DNA of 64,000 nt from Luteolibacter arcticus (GTDB taxonomy: Bacteria > Verrucomicrobiota > Verrucomicrobiia > Verrucomicrobiales > Akkermansiaceae): contig NZ_JAPDDT010000006.1 in assembly GCF_025950235.1 (NCBI RefSeq), positions 310,001 to 374,000 on the forward strand. Direction: 5' to 3'. Below the pieces are notes generated by a model that saw nothing but the letters and a program-made list of their open reading frames with translations, was not told where the DNA came from and did no database searches. Position numbers and translations under genes: made by a program. This document shows, piece after piece, positions 1 to 8,758 of the stretch (position 1 is the first letter of the stretch; every line of letters starts with the position of its first letter).

Positions 1-318
1 GGGTATACGCTGGCCGCCGCCTTGGTGACGGAGGTCGTGATGACCATGATGTTCCTCTTCATCATCCTCGGCTCCACCGACAAGCGCGCTCCGGCCGGCA
101 TGGCGCCGATTGCCATCGGCCTCGGCCTCACGCTCATCCACCTTATCAGCATCCCGGTCACGAACACCTCGGTGAATCCCGCCCGCAGCACCGCCGTCGC
201 GGTCTTCGCCGGTGGCCCGGCGCTGGCCCAGCTCTGGCTGTTCTGGGTCGCCCCCATCATCGGCGGCGTGCTCGGGGCGGTGATCTACAAGTTCGTCGGC
301 TCGGATGACCGGAAATAG
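1..318 (+). CDS. aqpZ: Aquaporin (AqpZ-like), 3' part only
   Basis: The reading frame is open from the first base, so the start lies outside the window and about 105 C-terminal residues are seen. The second MIP-family signature NPARS is present ([10 protein letters not shown]), followed by a last membrane helix ([20 protein letters not shown]) and a short charged tail, as expected for the end of a six-helix water channel of the inner membrane. The first NPA box is not in view, so water versus glycerol selectivity cannot be judged fully; the residues after the second NPA fit the AqpZ subgroup. The stop TAG is at 316-318. A GC-rich inverted repeat at about 361-398 lies between it and the next gene. 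Confidence 0.85.
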   Translation, partial: GYTLAAALVTEVVMTMMFLFIILGSTDKRAPAGMAPIAIGLGLTLIHLISIPVTNTSVNPARSTAVAVFAGGPALAQLWLFWVAPIIGGVLGAVIYKFVGSDDRK

Positions 319-399
319 CGCCCGGAGCGTCGATTCCGGCCAAGAGGCCTGATGCCGGTTGCCAGCCGGGAATGCCCTCGCTACGGCTTCCCGGCTGCC

Positions 400-1806
400 A
401 TGAAACCCGGTGCCACCATCGAAGCGAGCGAGCGCGCGGTGCCGGAAGTCAGGCTGGCAGGGCGGCTCGGGGGCATGTCCCTCACGCGGCAGGTCGCGGT
501 GCTGGCGGTCTGGCCGCTGCTGGAGAACGTCCTCGCCTTCTGCGTCGGCTTCACCGACCTGCTGATCTCCGGCCGCATCGCCGACGGGCCGGCCAGCGTG
601 CCGATTCTCGATGCGATGGGCCTCGGCGGCTACGTCGGGTGGTTTTTCAATATCCTCCAAGGTGCGGTGGCGACCGGCGTGATGGCGCTTGTCTCGCGAG
701 CGACCGGGGCCCGCGATCCCGATCTCGCGCGGCGTGGCCTCGGCCAAGGGCTTTACCTCGGCATCGCCGCCGGGGTGCTGTCGCTGCTCGCCCTGCATTT
801 CGGCATTCCCGCGCTGATCCGCGGCGTCGGGCTGTCACCGGCGGCCGCAATCCACGCCGAGGCCTTCCTCCGCGTGCTCGCCCTGTCCGGGCCGGTCAGC
901 GGCGCGATGTTCGCGATCAATGCGGCCCTGCGCGGGGCAGGGGATACCCGCACGCCCTTCATCGCCATGCTGGTGGTGAATCTGGTGAACATGGCGGTGA
1001 GCTGGTGGCTGGCGATCGAGCAGGGTCATGGCGTGGCCGGCATCGCCTGGGGCACGGTCACGGGCTGGATTTCCGGTCTCGTGGTCGTTTCGGTGGTGCT
1101 GATGCGGAGAAACGGCCTGCTTGCCTGGAGCCTCGCAGGCCTGCGGCCGCACCGCGAAACGCTCGGCCGCATCCTCCGGGTCGGCGCGCCGCAATCGCTG
1201 GAAATCGGCTTCATGTGGGCGATTCACGCGTATGGCATCCACGTCATCGCCACCCTGCCGGGCGAGGCGAATCTGGGCGCGCACATCCTGGCCATCCGGG
1301 TCGAGTCGATGAGCTTCCTGCCAGGCTGGGCGATCGGCACTGCCGGCGCGGCCCTAGCCGGCCAATACCTCGGCGCGGGTTCCAAGGAGATGGCGGTCCG
1401 CGCCGTGCGCTTGTGCTGGAAAATCGCCGCCGTGCTGATGGGGGCCATCGGCATCCTCTTCATCTTCGGCCGCGACGAGCTGATCGCGCTGATGGCGCCG
1501 AAAAGCGACCTCCACCAACACCTCGCCTCCCCGCTGGTGCTGATCTGCGCCGCCGCCCAGCCGTTCTTCGCCACCTGCATCATCCTGAAAACCTCGATGC
1601 GCGGCGCGGGGGCCACCACCACCGTCATGCGCTGGTCGTTTGGCAGCATGATCTTCTACCGCATCGGTATGATGTGGCTGCTCAAGGACCAGCCGTGGTT
1701 CGACCTGCGGGTCGTGTGGGTGATCTTTTCGCTCGATCTCGTTACCCAGGCGCTGGTCTTCGCCCGGGTCCATTTTCGCGGGAAATGGCTGGACGCGAGG
1801 GTGTAG
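400..1806 (+). CDS. MATE family efflux transporter
   Basis: A 468-residue membrane protein with about twelve hydrophobic helices in two homologous halves, as in multidrug and toxin extrusion (MatE) exporters, which use Na+ or H+ gradients to expel organic cations. Family-like segments are WPLLENVLAFCVGFTDLLIS near the N-terminus and GAGDTRTPF in the middle. The frame is open from an ATG at 352, but that start would place a hairpin inside the coding region; 400 is preferred, and 478 (MSLTRQ) is also possible. The last 34 bp of the gene, including the stop codon, occur again perfectly at 5829-5862. Confidence 0.85.
   Translation: MKPGATIEASERAVPEVRLAGRLGGMSLTRQVAVLAVWPLLENVLAFCVGFTDLLISGRIADGPASVPILDAMGLGGYVGWFFNILQGAVATGVMALVSRATGARDPDLARRGLGQGLYLGIAAGVLSLLALHFGIPALIRGVGLSPAAAIHAEAFLRVLALSGPVSGAMFAINAALRGAGDTRTPFIAMLVVNLVNMAVSWWLAIEQGHGVAGIAWGTVTGWISGLVVVSVVLMRRNGLLAWSLAGLRPHRETLGRILRVGAPQSLEIGFMWAIHAYGIHVIATLPGEANLGAHILAIRVESMSFLPGWAIGTAGAALAGQYLGAGSKEMAVRAVRLCWKIAAVLMGAIGILFIFGRDELIALMAPKSDLHQHLASPLVLICAAAQPFFATCIILKTSMRGAGATTTVMRWSFGSMIFYRIGMMWLLKDQPWFDLRVVWVIFSLDLVTQALVFARVHFRGKWLDARV
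1773..1806 (+). repeat. 34-bp direct repeat, left copy (MATE 3' end)
   Basis: Bases 1773-1806 (beginning TTTTCGCGGGAAATGGCTGG and ending in the MATE stop codon TAG) are identical to 5829-5862. The sequence differs on both sides apart from a few bases. The two copies bracket the AraC and DUF6797-like genes. Confidence 0.9.
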
Positions 1807-1832
1807 CTCTTTCCCGCCGGCGCTCCTTCCGG

Positions 1833-2735
1833 TCATGCCTTCCGTGCCCGCGATCGCTTCCGGTAGTCCGTGGGGTTGCACCTCATTTCCCGCCGGAACA
1901 GACGGTTGAAAAAAGAGACGTGGGGAAATCCACAGGCCAGGGAGATGTCGAGGATCCCGCGGTCGCTCTTCTCCAACTCCCGGCAGGCAGCCTGGAGTCG
2001 CAGCCGATTGAGGAAGCCGCTAAAGGAGTGGCCCGAGTGTCTCTTGAACTGCCGGGCAAAGGTCGCGCGGCTCATCCCGGTGATCTTGAGCACATCCTCC
2101 AGATGGACCTCGTCCCGGAAACTCGCGATCAGATGCCGCACCGCCTTGGCCATCGCGGCCTGATGGGCGGACTCGGATGGCAGATTGAAGGCGCTTGCCG
2201 AAAGGAGGCGCAGATCCCGGCCGGAGGCTCTGCCCAGGCGCGCCAGGATGATCAGGAAGATCCCGAGCTGACCGGTGCCCATGCTTTTGGTGAGTTCCCC
2301 CATCAGCGAGGAGACTGCTTCCGCGGTTTTTCCCGTGATGGAAATGCCGTGGCCAGACCGCTTGAAAAGCTCGGCCAACACGAGGTTCTCGGGGAATCCC
2401 CAGAATGGATGGTCGTCCGGGAAATGCCATTGGACGGAGATCCCGCTGGAGGCGCCTTTCGGGTGCCAGTAGTGGGGCAATCTTTCTCCTAACAGAACCA
2501 GATCCCCGGCCGCGAAGGGGCCGATGTGATCGCCGACGAAACGGGTGCCTTGGCCGGTATGGAAAAGGGTCAGCTCCATTTCCGGATGAAAGTGCCAATG
2601 ATTCCCCGCTCCGGGGACGCGCACGGTCCGGCCCGGGGAGATCACCGAGTCCACTTCCCGCAGGCTTTGGCTCCACTCGAGCAACCGGAAGGAATGTCCG
2701 CCGGGCGGATGGATCGTTTCGCGAATGCCGCGCAT
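1833..2735 (-). CDS. AraC family transcriptional regulator (cupin + HTH)
   Basis: A 300-residue protein. The N-terminal half is a cupin-like sensor (HWHFHPEMELTLFHTGQGTRFVGDHIG; split motifs HFHPEMEL and GDLVLLGERLPHYW). The C-terminal ~100 residues form the double helix-turn-helix of AraC/XylS (VLKITGMSRATFARQFKRH and DISLACGFPHVSFFNRLFRR). It is divergent from the DUF6797-like gene starting at 2907, with 171 bp between, and probably regulates it in response to a sugar or related ligand. Both genes lie inside the segment bounded by the 34-bp repeats, so they may have arrived together. The ligand cannot be told from sequence. Confidence 0.85.
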   Translation of the reverse strand: MRGIRETIHPPGGHSFRLLEWSQSLREVDSVISPGRTVRVPGAGNHWHFHPEMELTLFHTGQGTRFVGDHIGPFAAGDLVLLGERLPHYWHPKGASSGISVQWHFPDDHPFWGFPENLVLAELFKRSGHGISITGKTAEAVSSLMGELTKSMGTGQLGIFLIILARLGRASGRDLRLLSASAFNLPSESAHQAAMAKAVRHLIASFRDEVHLEDVLKITGMSRATFARQFKRHSGHSFSGFLNRLRLQAACRELEKSDRGILDISLACGFPHVSFFNRLFRREMRCNPTDYRKRSRARKA

Positions 2736-2906
2736 CGGAACGATTCAGGCAGCCTCATGGCTCATCGTAAAGAAGGAGTGAGACAATAGTCGCAGTCCGG
2801 GAGACCCGGGGCGTAGAGAGACCGGCGAACTTCTGCTTTTCTTCGCGCCTATGGACCGCTTTTCGTCCGCTCCTCTCACATCCACCAGCGCCGCGCTGCA
2901 AGGCTC

Positions 2907-5756
2907 ATGACTTTTCCATTCCTCCATCCGGCCGGTTGGATCGCGTGCGGGGTGCTCCTTTTCCCGATGGCGGAAGGGCAGTACGAGGCGAGGTCATTGC
3001 GGAGCGATTTGAGCCCGCTTCCCTACTACGCCACCGGCGGCGGCCGGGAGGGGAGGCGGTTCACGGAGGCTGCCGTGAACCGCTACCGGCTCTACGATTT
3101 CTATGCCCGGCAGGCGGACTACCATTTGGCGAATCCTTCCGACCGACCCGACCCTCTGCCGCCCTTTCCAGAGTTGGATGGCGGCCGCCGCGGTCACTGG
3201 GGAGGCACCAACGATCGTGACTCCGGCGCCTATGATCGTCCTGCGGGCCCGGACTTCACCACCGTGACCTCGCGCCTTGGGACGGGACTGTTTCACGTCC
3301 TGAGCGGTCCCGCCGAAGATCCTGCCGTCATTGTGTTCGACGGGATCAGCGGCTCATTCGCCGGATTCATTCCCCAAGGGCGTCTATCGGTCCCCCAACA
3401 CAACTTCGGGTTCGCCGTGGATCGCTTCGGCTTCCAGCTTGATGTTGCCGGAAAGCCGTCGTTCTCCGGCACGGGTGGCGATTGGCTGCGGGGCGGGGAA
3501 AACATCGGACGCTTCACTGGCTATCATGTCGATGGTAGTTCGGTCGTCTTTCGGTCGGAGTTGGCGGGAGCGCAGCTTCTGGAACGGCCTTCCGTCGTTC
3601 TGGCGAAAAGCGGATCGCAACGTTTCTTCGCACGCGATCTCGAGTTCCGCTCCGGGACTCAGTACCCCGTGGATTTTCGCCTGCCCCGGATTGCGGATCT
3701 TCCGAAGGGTTCCGTCATGAAATGGAGCGTGGAGCCCGCGGGGCGGAACCAGGACCTCTTCTTGCGCGGCCAGACGGATGGCACCGTTTGCTTTCACCGC
3801 TTCATCGCAGGAGGCGGACTGAAGATCGAACCGCACGAAAGTGGTGACGGAGTCCGATTGACGGTCGTTCCGGTCGGCGGCCGGCTGTTTGCCGTGAGCT
3901 GGAGCGGGCCGGAGAGCGAATCTGCCCCGGCCCGCGCGGAGCTGGCCGCGATCCCCATCCCCGCGGCAGAGCTTGCTCCCGGGACTTGTCTCCGTGGCGG
4001 GCCGTCCCGCTTTCCCGAGATCATCAAGGTGGAGGGTGTCCTCGATGCCGATCCCGCCAGCCGGGGAGCCGCCTATGCGATCGACGACATCCCGCTACCC
4101 ACCGGGAACAACCCCTACCACACGCCCATGACCCTCAGCGGCCTAGCCTTCGCCGCAGACGGCACCGCCTACGCGTCCACCTTGGTCGGAGACGTCTGGA
4201 AAATCACGGGCTTGGAGGGCGACCTCAAGCAGGTCGAGTGGAAGCGCTACGCCTCGGGGCTGGATCTGCCGATGGGGATCGAGGTCGCGGAAGGCGTGCC
4301 TCACGTGAATGCGAGGCGCTTCATCTTCCGCTTGGTGGACCTCAATGGCGATGGCGAGGCGGACCTGTATGAGCGCTTCAGCCGGGAGGACATTCCGCAT
4401 CCGGACGAGTGCGGCCGCGATCTGAAAAGGGATGCCGCGGGGAACTTCCACTTCAATGCCAGGGCGGGCACCTTCCGGCTCTCGGCCGACGGCGGCGACC
4501 TCACGAGGACCGGCGAGGGTTCCAGAAATCCCTTGGGCTTGGCGGTTCGCAAGGATGGGCTGGTTCTCTCGGACTCCTCCGAGGGAGACCGCAACAACGG
4601 GACCTGCACCATCTACGAGGCGGACCATCCGGAAAACCAAGGCTCCTCCGCGAAGCGACGGCGCATCCTCTATCTGCCGCGCGGCGTGGATAATTCCCCC
4701 GGCGGACGACTCTTCATGGACGACTCCCGTTTCGGTCCGCTGGGGCAGGCCATCCTCGGCACCAGCTATGGGACCGGCACCTGGTACTACATCGTCCGCG
4801 ATCCCGCGGAAGGAACCCCGCAGGCAGCGATGGTTCCCATGCCGGGAAATTTCTCCAGCGGGGTCTGCCGGGTGGCCATGCAGCCGAAAGACGGGCAGGT
4901 CTTCGTCGCGGGGCTGGATGGTTGGGGCGACTATGCCTCGACGGAAGGATGCCTGCACCGCATCCGCTGGACCGGTCGTGAGGCGACGGTGCTCACGAGT
5001 TGGCGGGCGTGTCGGAATGGACTGCTGCTCCGCTTCAATGGCCCCTTGGACTCCCTGCTTCCCGCGCCGGAAAACTGGTTCGTGCAGCAATGGAACTACG
5101 TGGACTCGCTCCAGACCTACGGCTCGGCGGAATACTCCGTCAAATCCCCCGGGAAGTTGGGTCACGACCGCTTGGAGGTCCGTTCCGTCCGCTTGGCCGA
5201 TGATGGTGCCCTCTTTCTGGAAATTCCCGGCCTTCTTCCGTCCATGTGTCTTCAGGTGCATGCGAACCTGCGGGACGCCAAGAGTCAGCCATGGCGGCTG
5301 GATGCCTACCTCACGCTCAGCCACCTGATGGCCGATCATCCCGCCGCCCCGGCCGCTTCACGGGGGAAGCCCGTCATTCTCAGCATTCCGGAACAGACCG
5401 CGAACGGGGACACCTACCAGGGTGTCGTGACTTACTTCGACCAATTGTATGGGCGCGCCACGGCCGATCGGCCTGAGAGTGCTGCGGTTTCCTATCGTCG
5501 CGAGGAGCTGAGCTACACTTGGCTGCGGAAAAACCTCATCGACTCCCAGTGCATGCCGTGCCACGGGGCGGGCACCCAGCACGACTTCTCCACCTACGGC
5601 GGCCTGATGAAAGCGGTCGATCTGAAGCATCCGGAGAAGAGTCCGCTCCTCGGCATGCTGGCGACGAAGAGCATGCCTCCGTATCCGCTGCCTTCCGTCC
5701 CTTCCTCTACCCGTGAGGCCGTCCGGGAATGGATCTTGCAAGGCGCGCGGAAATGA
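2907..5756 (+). CDS. Secreted DUF6797-like propeller protein with C-terminal cytochrome c
   Basis: A 949-residue protein with an N-terminal signal peptide (hydrophobic run ending near MAEGQ). The N-terminal ~330 residues look like the DUF6797 region found in Planctomycetota/Verrucomicrobiota secreted proteins. The middle (about 370-680) has propeller-like repeats with metal-binding-like segments (LVDLNGDGEADLYERF, SDSSEGDRNNG). A single haem-binding CMPCH lies at about 882-886 with a distal SMPPYP, as in PSCyt-type cytochrome domains. It probably acts in the periplasm on a carbohydrate or aldose-type substrate; this is family-level inference. It is divergent from an AraC regulator. The stop TGA (5754-5756) is followed by a hairpin and the second 34-bp repeat. 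Confidence 0.75.
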   Translation: MTFPFLHPAGWIACGVLLFPMAEGQYEARSLRSDLSPLPYYATGGGREGRRFTEAAVNRYRLYDFYARQADYHLANPSDRPDPLPPFPELDGGRRGHWGGTNDRDSGAYDRPAGPDFTTVTSRLGTGLFHVLSGPAEDPAVIVFDGISGSFAGFIPQGRLSVPQHNFGFAVDRFGFQLDVAGKPSFSGTGGDWLRGGENIGRFTGYHVDGSSVVFRSELAGAQLLERPSVVLAKSGSQRFFARDLEFRSGTQYPVDFRLPRIADLPKGSVMKWSVEPAGRNQDLFLRGQTDGTVCFHRFIAGGGLKIEPHESGDGVRLTVVPVGGRLFAVSWSGPESESAPARAELAAIPIPAAELAPGTCLRGGPSRFPEIIKVEGVLDADPASRGAAYAIDDIPLPTGNNPYHTPMTLSGLAFAADGTAYASTLVGDVWKITGLEGDLKQVEWKRYASGLDLPMGIEVAEGVPHVNARRFIFRLVDLNGDGEADLYERFSREDIPHPDECGRDLKRDAAGNFHFNARAGTFRLSADGGDLTRTGEGSRNPLGLAVRKDGLVLSDSSEGDRNNGTCTIYEADHPENQGSSAKRRRILYLPRGVDNSPGGRLFMDDSRFGPLGQAILGTSYGTGTWYYIVRDPAEGTPQAAMVPMPGNFSSGVCRVAMQPKDGQVFVAGLDGWGDYASTEGCLHRIRWTGREATVLTSWRACRNGLLLRFNGPLDSLLPAPENWFVQQWNYVDSLQTYGSAEYSVKSPGKLGHDRLEVRSVRLADDGALFLEIPGLLPSMCLQVHANLRDAKSQPWRLDAYLTLSHLMADHPAAPAASRGKPVILSIPEQTANGDTYQGVVTYFDQLYGRATADRPESAAVSYRREELSYTWLRKNLIDSQCMPCHGAGTQHDFSTYGGLMKAVDLKHPEKSPLLGMLATKSMPPYPLPSVPSSTREAVREWILQGARK

Positions 5757-5767
5757 AGGGCTCACGT

Positions 5768-5789
5768 GTGGCCCGGACCAGCGGGCCAC
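5768..5789. other. GC-rich hairpin downstream of the DUF6797-like gene
   Basis: Arms GTGGCCCG and CGGGCCAC are perfectly complementary with a 6-base loop. There is no T-run, so it is not a typical intrinsic terminator; it may stabilise the mRNA end or be a REP-like unit. A similar GGGCC...GGCCC core occurs at about 62985. Confidence 0.5.
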
Positions 5790-5828
5790 CGGCTTCGACG
5801 GCCCTCAGCCGCCTTCGGCCCGGGGCCG

Positions 5829-5862
5829 TTTTCGCGGGAAATGGCTGGACGCGAGGGTGTAG
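5829..5862 (+). repeat. 34-bp direct repeat, right copy (displaced MATE 3' end)
   Basis: Perfect copy of 1773-1806. It no longer belongs to an open MATE gene; only the last ten or so codons and the stop are present. It ends 7 bp from the stop codon of the convergent gene at 5870, which is where the original MATE downstream sequence probably resumes. Confidence 0.9.
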
Positions 5863-5869
5863 GGTGGGG

Positions 5870-7264
5870 CTATCCGTCCATCATCACCTCATGGATCCTG
5901 GAGTCCTTGAAGCGGACGACGAACTCGTGATCCGCATCGAAGACCGTTTCGAAGGAGAGGTAGAACTCGTCATCGCTTTCCACCGCCACGGAGTGGATGT
6001 CCTTGATGATCTTCCAAATCCCGCCGGGCTCGTTCACTTCGGGGAGGTCCTCGGCCGTGTAGCGATAGCCTCGGTCGGGATGCTCCAGCGCTTGCAGATA
6101 CTCCGGCCTGATCCATTCGCGGTATGCCGCGGTCATGGCCGCAGCTACTTCGTCTTTGAACTTCTCCGTGGCGCGAGCGAGCCACGCTGCACGTTCCTTG
6201 GTTTCCTGGTCGGGAGGTCCGTCCGTTGCTTCAAGTTGGATGCGGCAGGCATATCCAAATGCTCCGAGCTTGAGCGGCTCGGTTTGGTAGTCTGTGGAAC
6301 CCGGCACCTCTGAGAGAGGACCAAGTATGATATCCGGATCGGAGTTTTCGCCCTGCGGCGTCTCTCGGTCGCCCGACCAGATCCATGCTTCCAGTTCCAC
6401 CTTGCCCCACCCCTTGATCTTCAGCTTCCGAATGTCAGCCGACGGGATCGTCCCATCGCGCAAGAACTTGAGAAGCACCCCGTTGTCGCGGTGAAGGGAG
6501 CGCGCCAACCAGACGTCCTCGGTTTCTCCCGTCGGATTGCGTCGTGAGCCCTTGGCGACGAAATAGAGGGTAAGGGCGCCCAGCGGGGTGCCTTCTTCCT
6601 TGAGCGCTTCCAGATCTTTTCGCAATTCCGCCTCCACGGTCACATTGATCCGTCGAGAGCCGCCGGTGTGCCGGTAGTCGGCATGCAGCAGTTTCGCGAG
6701 ACCCCGGATCCTTTCCAGGTAGCCCTCTGATCCCGGAGGGTCGGAAGGGGAGGAGAGGCACTTGAACGCCGCCGCGGCCGCCGCCGCGCATTTTCTCAGC
6801 GGTCCTTCCACGCGGGAGAATCGCTCCGCTCCTTCCGCGGGATGGCCATTCGCCAGATAGGCAGCCCAGGCCTCCTCAAAGCCTGCGAGGTCATTTCCAA
6901 GCAGCCGGGATTGCTCAAAGGCCTTGGCGGCGAGTTCGTGGTTGGTGTCCGTCCCGCGTCCCATTTCGTAGGCGATTCCCAGCCAGTACCAGTCCCACTG
7001 GTCTGCCGGGGGCTTCGCCACCAAAGCTTGGAACGCGCCGGGAAGGAGAGTCTCGCGGGTGTAGGTCCGGGCCTTGAGATCCGGCTTCAACTTGGAATAT
7101 CCAAGCTCGATGAGCAGGTCGCCCAGTAAAAGGGTGCCTTCCGGGGCCGAGGTTTCGTGCAAGCGCCAGGCGATCGCCTCCTTCTCCTCCATGGTTTTGA
7201 AGGATGCTGTGGTCAGGCAAAGCTCTTGGTAGCGTTGGAAATCCTCGGTTCTGGAATCGGACAT
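5870..7264 (-). CDS. Orphan protein: Sel1/TPR-like N-terminus, DUF6985/DUF2004-like C-terminus
   Basis: A 464-residue cytosolic-looking protein with no signal peptide. Residues ~40-170 have a Sel1/TPR flavour (WDWYWLGIAYEMGRGTDTN, HELAAKAFEQSRLLGND). The last ~180 residues, ending YLSFETVFDADHEFVVRFKD, resemble the DUF6985/DUF2004 fold seen in polymorphic-toxin immunity-type proteins and often found alone in genomes. The frame stays open to 7855 antisense to obg; the start at 7264 (MSDSRTEDFQ) is chosen because it precedes the TPR part and leaves an intergenic space to obg. No toxin gene is adjacent, so an immunity role is only a suggestion. Confidence 0.6.
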   Translation of the reverse strand: MSDSRTEDFQRYQELCLTTASFKTMEEKEAIAWRLHETSAPEGTLLLGDLLIELGYSKLKPDLKARTYTRETLLPGAFQALVAKPPADQWDWYWLGIAYEMGRGTDTNHELAAKAFEQSRLLGNDLAGFEEAWAAYLANGHPAEGAERFSRVEGPLRKCAAAAAAAFKCLSSPSDPPGSEGYLERIRGLAKLLHADYRHTGGSRRINVTVEAELRKDLEALKEEGTPLGALTLYFVAKGSRRNPTGETEDVWLARSLHRDNGVLLKFLRDGTIPSADIRKLKIKGWGKVELEAWIWSGDRETPQGENSDPDIILGPLSEVPGSTDYQTEPLKLGAFGYACRIQLEATDGPPDQETKERAAWLARATEKFKDEVAAAMTAAYREWIRPEYLQALEHPDRGYRYTAEDLPEVNEPGGIWKIIKDIHSVAVESDDEFYLSFETVFDADHEFVVRFKDSRIHEVMMDG

Positions 7265-7402
7265 GAGCTTTGATTCTGAATATCCCTCGTCTAGTTGGGC
7301 GAGGCCGCCATGAAAAGGGGAAGCGCAAGTCGAGTTCGCCCCGTTGAGCGCCATGGTTTTGCGTTGACGTCGCCCGCTCCACCCACAAGGTTCCGCGCCC
7401 CA

Positions 7403-8449
7403 ATGTTCATCGACCATATCCGCATCTTTGCCAAAGCTGGCGACGGAGGGAACGGAGCCGTTTCGTTCCGTCGGGAGAAATTCGTGCCCCGCGGCGGCCC
7501 GGATGGCGGCGATGGCGGGAAAGGCGGCGACGTGATCCTGATCGTGGACCCGTCCACCGACAATCTCCGGCAGTTCCACTACGACCCGAAGCTGATTGCC
7601 AAGAAGGGCGTCAATGGCGGCGGCGTGCGCAAGACCGGCAAGGGCGGCGACACCGTCATCGCGAAGGTCCCGCCCGGCACCGTGGTCTATAAGAGCAATG
7701 CGGTGACCGTTCAGGAAGCGGTCGAATTCGAGCGCGGCGACGAGGGCATCGACCTCGAGCCAGTCGCCGACCTGACCGAGTACGGCCAGAAATTCGTCCT
7801 CTGCAAGGGCGGCAAGGGCGGGATGGGCAACTCGAACTTCGCCACCCCGACCCACCGCACGCCGACCGAATCGACGCCCGGTGAAGAGGGCGAATCCGGC
7901 GTCTATTACCTCGAGCTCCGCCGCATCGCCGACGCCGGCCTGGTCGGCTTCCCGAATGCCGGCAAATCGACGCTGCTCGGCAAGCTATCCCACGCCCACC
8001 CGAAGGTCGCGGCGTATCCCTTCACCACGCTCCAGCCGTCGGTCGGCGTCGTCGAGTTCGGTGGCTTCCGCCGCTGCACGGTGGCGGACATTCCCGGCCT
8101 CATCGAGGGCGCGCATGAGAACCGCGGCCTCGGGCACGAGTTCCTGCGTCACATCACCCGCTGCCGTGTGCTGCTGTTTGTCGTCGACATCGCCGGCAGC
8201 GAAGGCCGCGACCCGATTTCCGACATCCAGATCCTGCGCAAGGAGATCAGCGAGTATGATGAAGAACTCGCCCGCTTCCCGTGGATGATCATCGCCAACA
8301 AGATGGACATCGATGGTGCCGCCGAGAATCTGGATCTCCTGGAGAAGCGCTTCCCGAAGGTGAAGGTCATCCCTATTTCGGCCGAATTGGAGGAGGGGCT
8401 GGATGCGCTGAAGCTCTACCTTGATGACGAGGTGGGGTACCGGGTGTAA
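7403..8449 (+). CDS. obg: GTPase Obg (CgtA)
   Basis: A 348-residue ribosome-assembly GTPase. Residues 1-158 form the glycine-rich Obg fold (KAGDGGNGAVSFRREKF, GGKGGMGNSNF). The G domain has G1 GFPNAGKST at 182-190, G3 DIPGLIEGA, G4 NKMD and a G5 SAE. It stops soon after the G domain, so it lacks the C-terminal OCT extension of Firmicutes-type Obg, which is common in Gram-negatives. The frame is open upstream to 7295, but the conserved MFIDHIRIFA start at 7403 is clear. It is divergent from the gene at 5870-7264. rplU and rpmA, its usual neighbours, are not here. Confidence 0.95.
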   Translation: MFIDHIRIFAKAGDGGNGAVSFRREKFVPRGGPDGGDGGKGGDVILIVDPSTDNLRQFHYDPKLIAKKGVNGGGVRKTGKGGDTVIAKVPPGTVVYKSNAVTVQEAVEFERGDEGIDLEPVADLTEYGQKFVLCKGGKGGMGNSNFATPTHRTPTESTPGEEGESGVYYLELRRIADAGLVGFPNAGKSTLLGKLSHAHPKVAAYPFTTLQPSVGVVEFGGFRRCTVADIPGLIEGAHENRGLGHEFLRHITRCRVLLFVVDIAGSEGRDPISDIQILRKEISEYDEELARFPWMIIANKMDIDGAAENLDLLEKRFPKVKVIPISAELEEGLDALKLYLDDEVGYRV

Positions 8450-8472
8450 GGAAAAGCGGTGGGAAGATTCTT

Positions 8473-8580
8473 CGTCGCAACGCGACGGCTCATAAGAGCC
8501 TGGCATGAAGTGCCAGGTAGCAATCGCCGACCGCCCGTGTCCTGAAAGGACACCTCATGCGTCTGGCTGCGGTCTGTTGT
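8473..8580 (+). repeat. Multi-palindrome repeat, copy A1
   Basis: About 108 bp made of three short palindromes in fixed order: CGTCGC-AAC-GCGACG, CCTGGCA-TGAAG-TGCCAGG and GTGTCCT-GAA-AGGACAC, linked by GCTCATAAGAG and CTCATGCGTCTG, and ending GGTCTGTT. The same order and linkers recur at 10018-10123, and part of the unit is inverted at 10363-10443. The palindrome sequences vary while their pairing is kept. Together with its 3' flank (8581-8724) it fills the space between obg and the next gene; a further palindrome GGCACTTCGTGCC lies near 8670. Confidence 0.75.
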
Positions 8581-8724
8581 TCCGCTTCGAAGCTCCGCTC
8601 CGCTTCTTCCATCGGGGCCCCCTTGCAAGCTTGCTTCTGCGGGCCAGAGGCTACGCGATCGCAGGGGGCAGGCACTTCGTGCCGGGCCACGTTCAATCGT
8701 CCCCCTCGACCGGGAAGTCCGCCG

Positions 8725-8752
8725 TGGACCACTCCGGCAAGCCCGCTACAAT
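8725..8752 (+). promoter_or_regulatory. Likely promoter of the first GGCT-like gene (leaderless)
   Basis: TGGACC (8725-8730) and TACAAT (8747-8752) are spaced 16 bp apart. TACAAT ends 6 bases before the ATG at 8759, so transcription should start at or next to the start codon, giving a leaderless mRNA; no Shine-Dalgarno is visible. The same two boxes with the same spacing precede the paralogue at 9569. Confidence 0.6.
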
Positions 8753-8758
8753 CCCCCC

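Noticed and set aside
372..2492. 706-residue plus-strand frame across the MATE gene
   Set aside because: Arg/Pro/His-rich shadow of the MATE and AraC genes in another frame; no domain.
4143..5339. 398-residue minus-strand frame
   Set aside because: Antisense shadow of the DUF6797-like gene; no recognisable motif.
7265..7855. N-terminal extension of the DUF6985-like protein
   Set aside because: It is antisense to obg and has no similarity; the start at 7264 fits the protein and the intergenic space.
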